In this document: piece by piece, positions 15,863 to 18,276 of the stretch
Position numbering within the stretch: the first letter of the stretch is position 1
How the letters are laid out: every line of letters starts with the position of its first letter
DNA from: Flemingiibacterium sp045579105
Lineage (GTDB): Bacteria > Bacillota > Clostridia > Oscillospirales > CAG-272
Direction: 5' to 3'
NCBI GenBank assembly: GCA_045579105.1
Contig: JAZNLM010000002.1
Span: 1-18,276 of the forward strand
Length of the DNA: 18,276 nucleotides
Program-made: the position numbers and the translations under genes
The notes under the pieces: model-generated
Database searches by the model: none
What the model was told of the DNA's origin: nothing
What the model saw: the letters and a program-made list of their open reading frames with translations, nothing else

Positions 15863-15881
15863 TCAAGTGAGGTACAGACAA

Positions 15882-16364
15882 ATGAAGAATAATAACGAGC
15901 TTTTATCTCTGCTTGAAAACGACAGCAGACTTACAAACGAACAACTCGCAGTGATGCTCAACAAAGAGGTCGGCGAGATTAAGGATATGATTGAAACCTA
16001 CGAGAAGGACGGTGTAATTTTAGGCTATAAAACTCTTGTAGACTGGGATAAGACCGACAGAGAATATGTAACTGCTCTTATCGAACTCAAAGTAGCACCG
16101 CAGCGTGACCGCGGATTTGACAAGGTTGCACAGAAGATATACAACTATCCTGAGGTACAGTCGCTTTATCTTATGAGCGGAAGCTTTGACCTTGCTGTAT
16201 TTATAGAGGGAAGAACTATGAAGGAAGTCGCTTTCTTCGTAGCGCAGAAGCTCGCGCCTATTGAATATATTGTTTCTACCTCAACGCATTTTGTCCTTCG
16301 CAAATATAAGGATAAGGGAGTAGTTTATGGCCCGTGCGAGGTTGACATGAGAGGTACGCTGTAA
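15882..16364 (+). CDS. Lrp/AsnC-family transcriptional regulator (mirror copy)
   Basis: Identical to the product of 1913-2395: winged HTH then RAM domain, 160 residues. The ATG at 15882 is 9 bases after GTGAGG; the GTG at 15867 is part of that binding site and is not used as start here. Confidence 0.92.
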   Translation: MKNNNELLSLLENDSRLTNEQLAVMLNKEVGEIKDMIETYEKDGVILGYKTLVDWDKTDREYVTALIELKVAPQRDRGFDKVAQKIYNYPEVQSLYLMSGSFDLAVFIEGRTMKEVAFFVAQKLAPIEYIVSTSTHFVLRKYKDKGVVYGPCEVDMRGTL

Positions 16365-16366
16365 AA

Positions 16367-17530
16367 ATGGATTATTCTAAAATTTTGTCAAAAACGGTTC
16401 AGAACATTGAACCGTCGGGCATACGCAAATTTTTTGATTTGCTTGGTGAGCGTAAGGACGTCATATCCTTGACGGTTGGTGAACCTGATTTTCTCACTCC
16501 GTGGCATATCCGCGAGGCAGGAATTGAGAGCCTCGAACGAGGCAAGACCTATTATACCTCGAATGACGGTATAATGGAGCTTCGCTCGGAGATATGCAAT
16601 TACTTAAATAGACGTTTTAACCTCGTATATACGCCCAAAACAGATGTCATCGTTACTGTTGGCGGCAGCGAGGCTATAGATATAGGTGTTCGTGCGCTTG
16701 TAAATCCCGGCGATGAGGTCATTATACCTGTTCCTGCATTTGTTTGCTACGGTCCGATAGTAGAGCTTGCCCACGGCGTTCCCGTATATATTGAAACAAA
16801 GGCAGAAGATAACTTCAAATTAACGCCCGAAGCTTTGCGCGCGGCAATAACTCCCAAAACAAAGCTTCTTATATTGCCGTTTCCGAATAACCCTACCGGA
16901 GCTGTACTCACGCGTGACGAGCTTGAGGAAATCGCTGATATTCTACGTGGCACAGACATTATGGTGTTGTCTGACGAAATTTATGGCGAGCTTACATACG
17001 GCTTCAAGCATACACCTATTGCAACGCTTGACGGAATGTGGGAGCGTACAATAACTGTATCCGGGTTTTCTAAGGCATATGCTATGACCGGATGGCGACT
17101 TGGCTATCTCTGTGCACCTGCGCCTATAGTAGAGCAGATACACAAAATACATCAATACGCTATAATGTGTGCGCCGACAACAAGTCAGCTTGCGGCTATA
17201 GAAGCGCTAAAAAACGGTGATTCTGACATTGAGATGATGGCATCGGAGTATGATCGCCGCAGAAAATACATCATATCAGGACTCCGTGCGAAGGGTATCG
17301 AGTGCTTTGAAGCAGAAGGAGCATTCTACGTTTTTCCGAATATAGGTCAGTACGGACTTTCGAGCGAAGAATTTTGCCAAAGATTACTCGATGAAAAGGG
17401 AATAGCTATAGTTCCCGGAACGGCGTTTGGAAAATGCGGTGAAGGTTTCGCGCGAATTTCCTACGCATACTCAGTTGAGCATATAGGAAGAGCGCTCGAA
17501 GCGATTGGTGAATTTGTAAAAGACTTATAA
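16367..17530 (+). CDS. PLP-dependent aminotransferase, class I/II (mirror copy)
   Basis: Identical to the product of 747-1910: 387 residues, PLP lysine K236 in SGFSKAYAMTGWR, PNNPTG and SDEIYGEL motifs, carboxylate-binding R363. Last gene of the operon. Confidence 0.93.
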   Translation: MDYSKILSKTVQNIEPSGIRKFFDLLGERKDVISLTVGEPDFLTPWHIREAGIESLERGKTYYTSNDGIMELRSEICNYLNRRFNLVYTPKTDVIVTVGGSEAIDIGVRALVNPGDEVIIPVPAFVCYGPIVELAHGVPVYIETKAEDNFKLTPEALRAAITPKTKLLILPFPNNPTGAVLTRDELEEIADILRGTDIMVLSDEIYGELTYGFKHTPIATLDGMWERTITVSGFSKAYAMTGWRLGYLCAPAPIVEQIHKIHQYAIMCAPTTSQLAAIEALKNGDSDIEMMASEYDRRRKYIISGLRAKGIECFEAEGAFYVFPNIGQYGLSSEEFCQRLLDEKGIAIVPGTAFGKCGEGFARISYAYSVEHIGRALEAIGEFVKDL

Positions 17531-17538
17531 GCATATAG

Positions 17539-17562
17539 GTGCCGCCGTATAAACGGCGGCAC
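17539..17562 (+). terminator. Terminator of the PHP/MutS-like/Lrp/aminotransferase operon (mirror copy)
   Basis: GTGCCGCCGT, loop ATAA, ACGGCGGCAC, 8 bases past the aminotransferase stop. Mirror of 715-738. Confidence 0.72.
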
Positions 17563-17627
17563 GCTTTATAATATGAAACAAAGGGATGGGGAATGTGTAA
17601 AATCCCATCTTCGAAAAAACAGAGTTC

Positions 17628-17655
17628 ATTATACAAAATGCAAATTTTGTATAAT
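17628..17655. repeat. Inverted repeat, 12-bp arms (mirror copy)
   Basis: ATTATACAAAAT, 4-base loop, ATTTTGTATAAT. Mirror of 622-649. Confidence 0.7.
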
Positions 17656-18112
17656 ATGGGGAAGGAAATGAGCTCAAATCGCGTGATGTAGCATATACGT
17701 GTGGCGATTAACACGATATGGTGCTTTTACTAAGGTATTTCTGTAAGATGTTGGCGTATTTCTCGCTGTATTTATTATTTGACGCGTACAGTCACAACTT
17801 GTTTTGTTCTGCTTATCATGATTTCTTATTCTCGTTCACGCACGCAGAGTTGATACTTTATGTGTTTGATTCCATTCTGCGAGCTGCCACTGATAAAAAG
17901 CGTGCCACTGACAGCTTACAGCGCGTATCAATTATACCAAATATACTATACGCATTATGCTGTGAGTCATGAGACATAACAAAGTGATATCCATTAAGCA
18001 TATATCTAATATAGATTAACATGCATTCTTCAGTGTACGTTAGATTGCCGGATTTCATTGTATGCTCTTCTTGTACTCACACTACTCATAAAAAGAGCGA
18101 TTTCATAGCAGC

Positions 18113-18149
18113 ATCAATTATACAAAATCATTGCGGTTGTATAATTGAT
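18113..18149. repeat. Inverted repeat, 13-bp arms (mirror copy)
   Basis: ATCAATTATACAA and its complement, 11 bases apart, ending 67 bases before the -35 of the outward promoter. Mirror of 128-164. Confidence 0.7.
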
Positions 18150-18216
18150 TGTACCGTAATGCCTTTGCGTAAGTAGATATTGCTTAATAAAAATACAACA
18201 ATAGACTTGACTGCAC

Positions 18217-18245
18217 TTGACAATATCACTCTTTTAGGCTATAAT
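18217..18245 (+). promoter_or_regulatory. Consensus sigma-A promoter pointing off the right end
   Basis: TTGACA (18217-18222), 17 bases, TATAAT (18240-18245). The start would be about 18252, only ~25 bases before the window ends, so the regulated gene is missing. Mirror of 32-60. Confidence 0.85.
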
Positions 18246-18276
18246 ATAAAAGTATAATTTTTGATATAAGGACACT

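Larger units (their letters stand above)
17563..18216. other. Gene-poor AT-rich region (mirror copy)
   Basis: Mirror of 61-714. No convincing gene is visible. It holds the inverted repeats at 17628-17655 and 18113-18149 and lies upstream of the outward promoter. Confidence 0.6.
1..18276. repeat. Full-length perfect inverted repeat, 2 x 9,138 bp, no spacer
   Basis: Bases 1-9138 are the reverse complement of bases 9139-18276. Checks at both ends (AGTGTCC at base 1, GGACACT at the end), in the terminators, riboswitch and promoters, and at the centre all match, and every protein occurs twice, identical, at coordinates summing to 18277. The axis is between 9138 and 9139 inside an AAAATTTT hairpin loop. 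There is no unique spacer, no mobile element at the axis and no divergence between arms. Natural long palindromes usually keep a spacer and are unstable, so I infer an assembly or library fold-back. A recent head-to-head duplication or a hairpin telomere remains formally possible. All entries in one arm have a mirror in the other. Confidence 0.99.

Noticed and set aside
15867..15881. GTG start for the Lrp-type regulator five codons upstream
   Set aside because: The GTG is part of the GTGAGG ribosome binding site that serves the ATG at 15882.
1..18276. Hairpin-telomere linear plasmid or phage, or composite transposon with giant inverted arms
   Set aside because: There is no protelomerase, replication, partition, transposase or phage gene, and the content is chromosomal metabolism. 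The axis is explained by a terminator-like hairpin.

Overview
The window is one 9,138-bp sequence followed immediately by its own exact reverse complement. The symmetry axis lies between bases 9138 and 9139, so base x pairs with base 18277-x. There is no spacer. Every segment I compared matches, including both outer ends and the centre, and every gene occurs twice with identical protein sequence at coordinates summing to 18277. The axis falls in the loop of a short natural hairpin (7-bp stem, AAAATTTT loop, flanking A and T tracts) that looks like an intrinsic terminator. The gene content is ordinary chromosomal housekeeping, so the likeliest reading is an assembly or library fold-back at this hairpin. 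A real head-to-head duplication or hairpin-ended replicon is possible but less likely. Only one arm should be counted as unique sequence.

The genes suggest an anaerobic, moderately AT-rich Firmicute, probably a gut or rumen Clostridia-type bacterium. Reasons are the strong AGGAGG-type ribosome binding sites, consensus sigma-A promoters with extended -10 elements, a TPP riboswitch controlling an ECF-type ThiT thiamine transporter, an oxygen-sensitive radical SAM enzyme, an Lrp-aminotransferase pair and a hexuronate isomerase. No ribosomal RNA, tRNA, transposase, phage or CRISPR element was seen, so the genus is not determined.

One arm, read outward from the centre (right arm, + strand): central terminator; a small cysteine-cluster membrane-associated protein (9219-9695) overlapping by 4 bp a radical SAM protein of the PFL-activating-enzyme type (9692-10318); a perfect sigma-A promoter, TPP riboswitch and terminator platform ahead of thiT (10593-11159); a bidirectional terminator; a convergent two-gene unit on the minus strand, uxaC (13230-11818) then a membrane-anchored unknown (11814-11200); a divergent promoter region; and a four-gene + strand operon of PHP phosphatase (13449-14255), MutS-like ATPase (14273-15862), Lrp/AsnC regulator (15882-16364) and PLP aminotransferase (16367-17530), closed by a strong hairpin. 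The last ~710 bases have no convincing gene. They hold two AT-rich inverted repeats and, near the very end, a perfect TTGACA-N17-TATAAT promoter pointing off the contig. The left arm is the mirror image.

Functionally the unit covers thiamine uptake under TPP feedback, hexuronate entry (D-glucuronate/D-galacturonate isomerisation) and amino-acid metabolism (PHP histidinol-phosphatase candidate, Lrp regulator, aminotransferase). It also carries an uncharacterised pairing of a Cys-cluster protein with a radical SAM enzyme, which is the least understood real biology here. The most striking feature of the window as a whole is the full-length palindrome.
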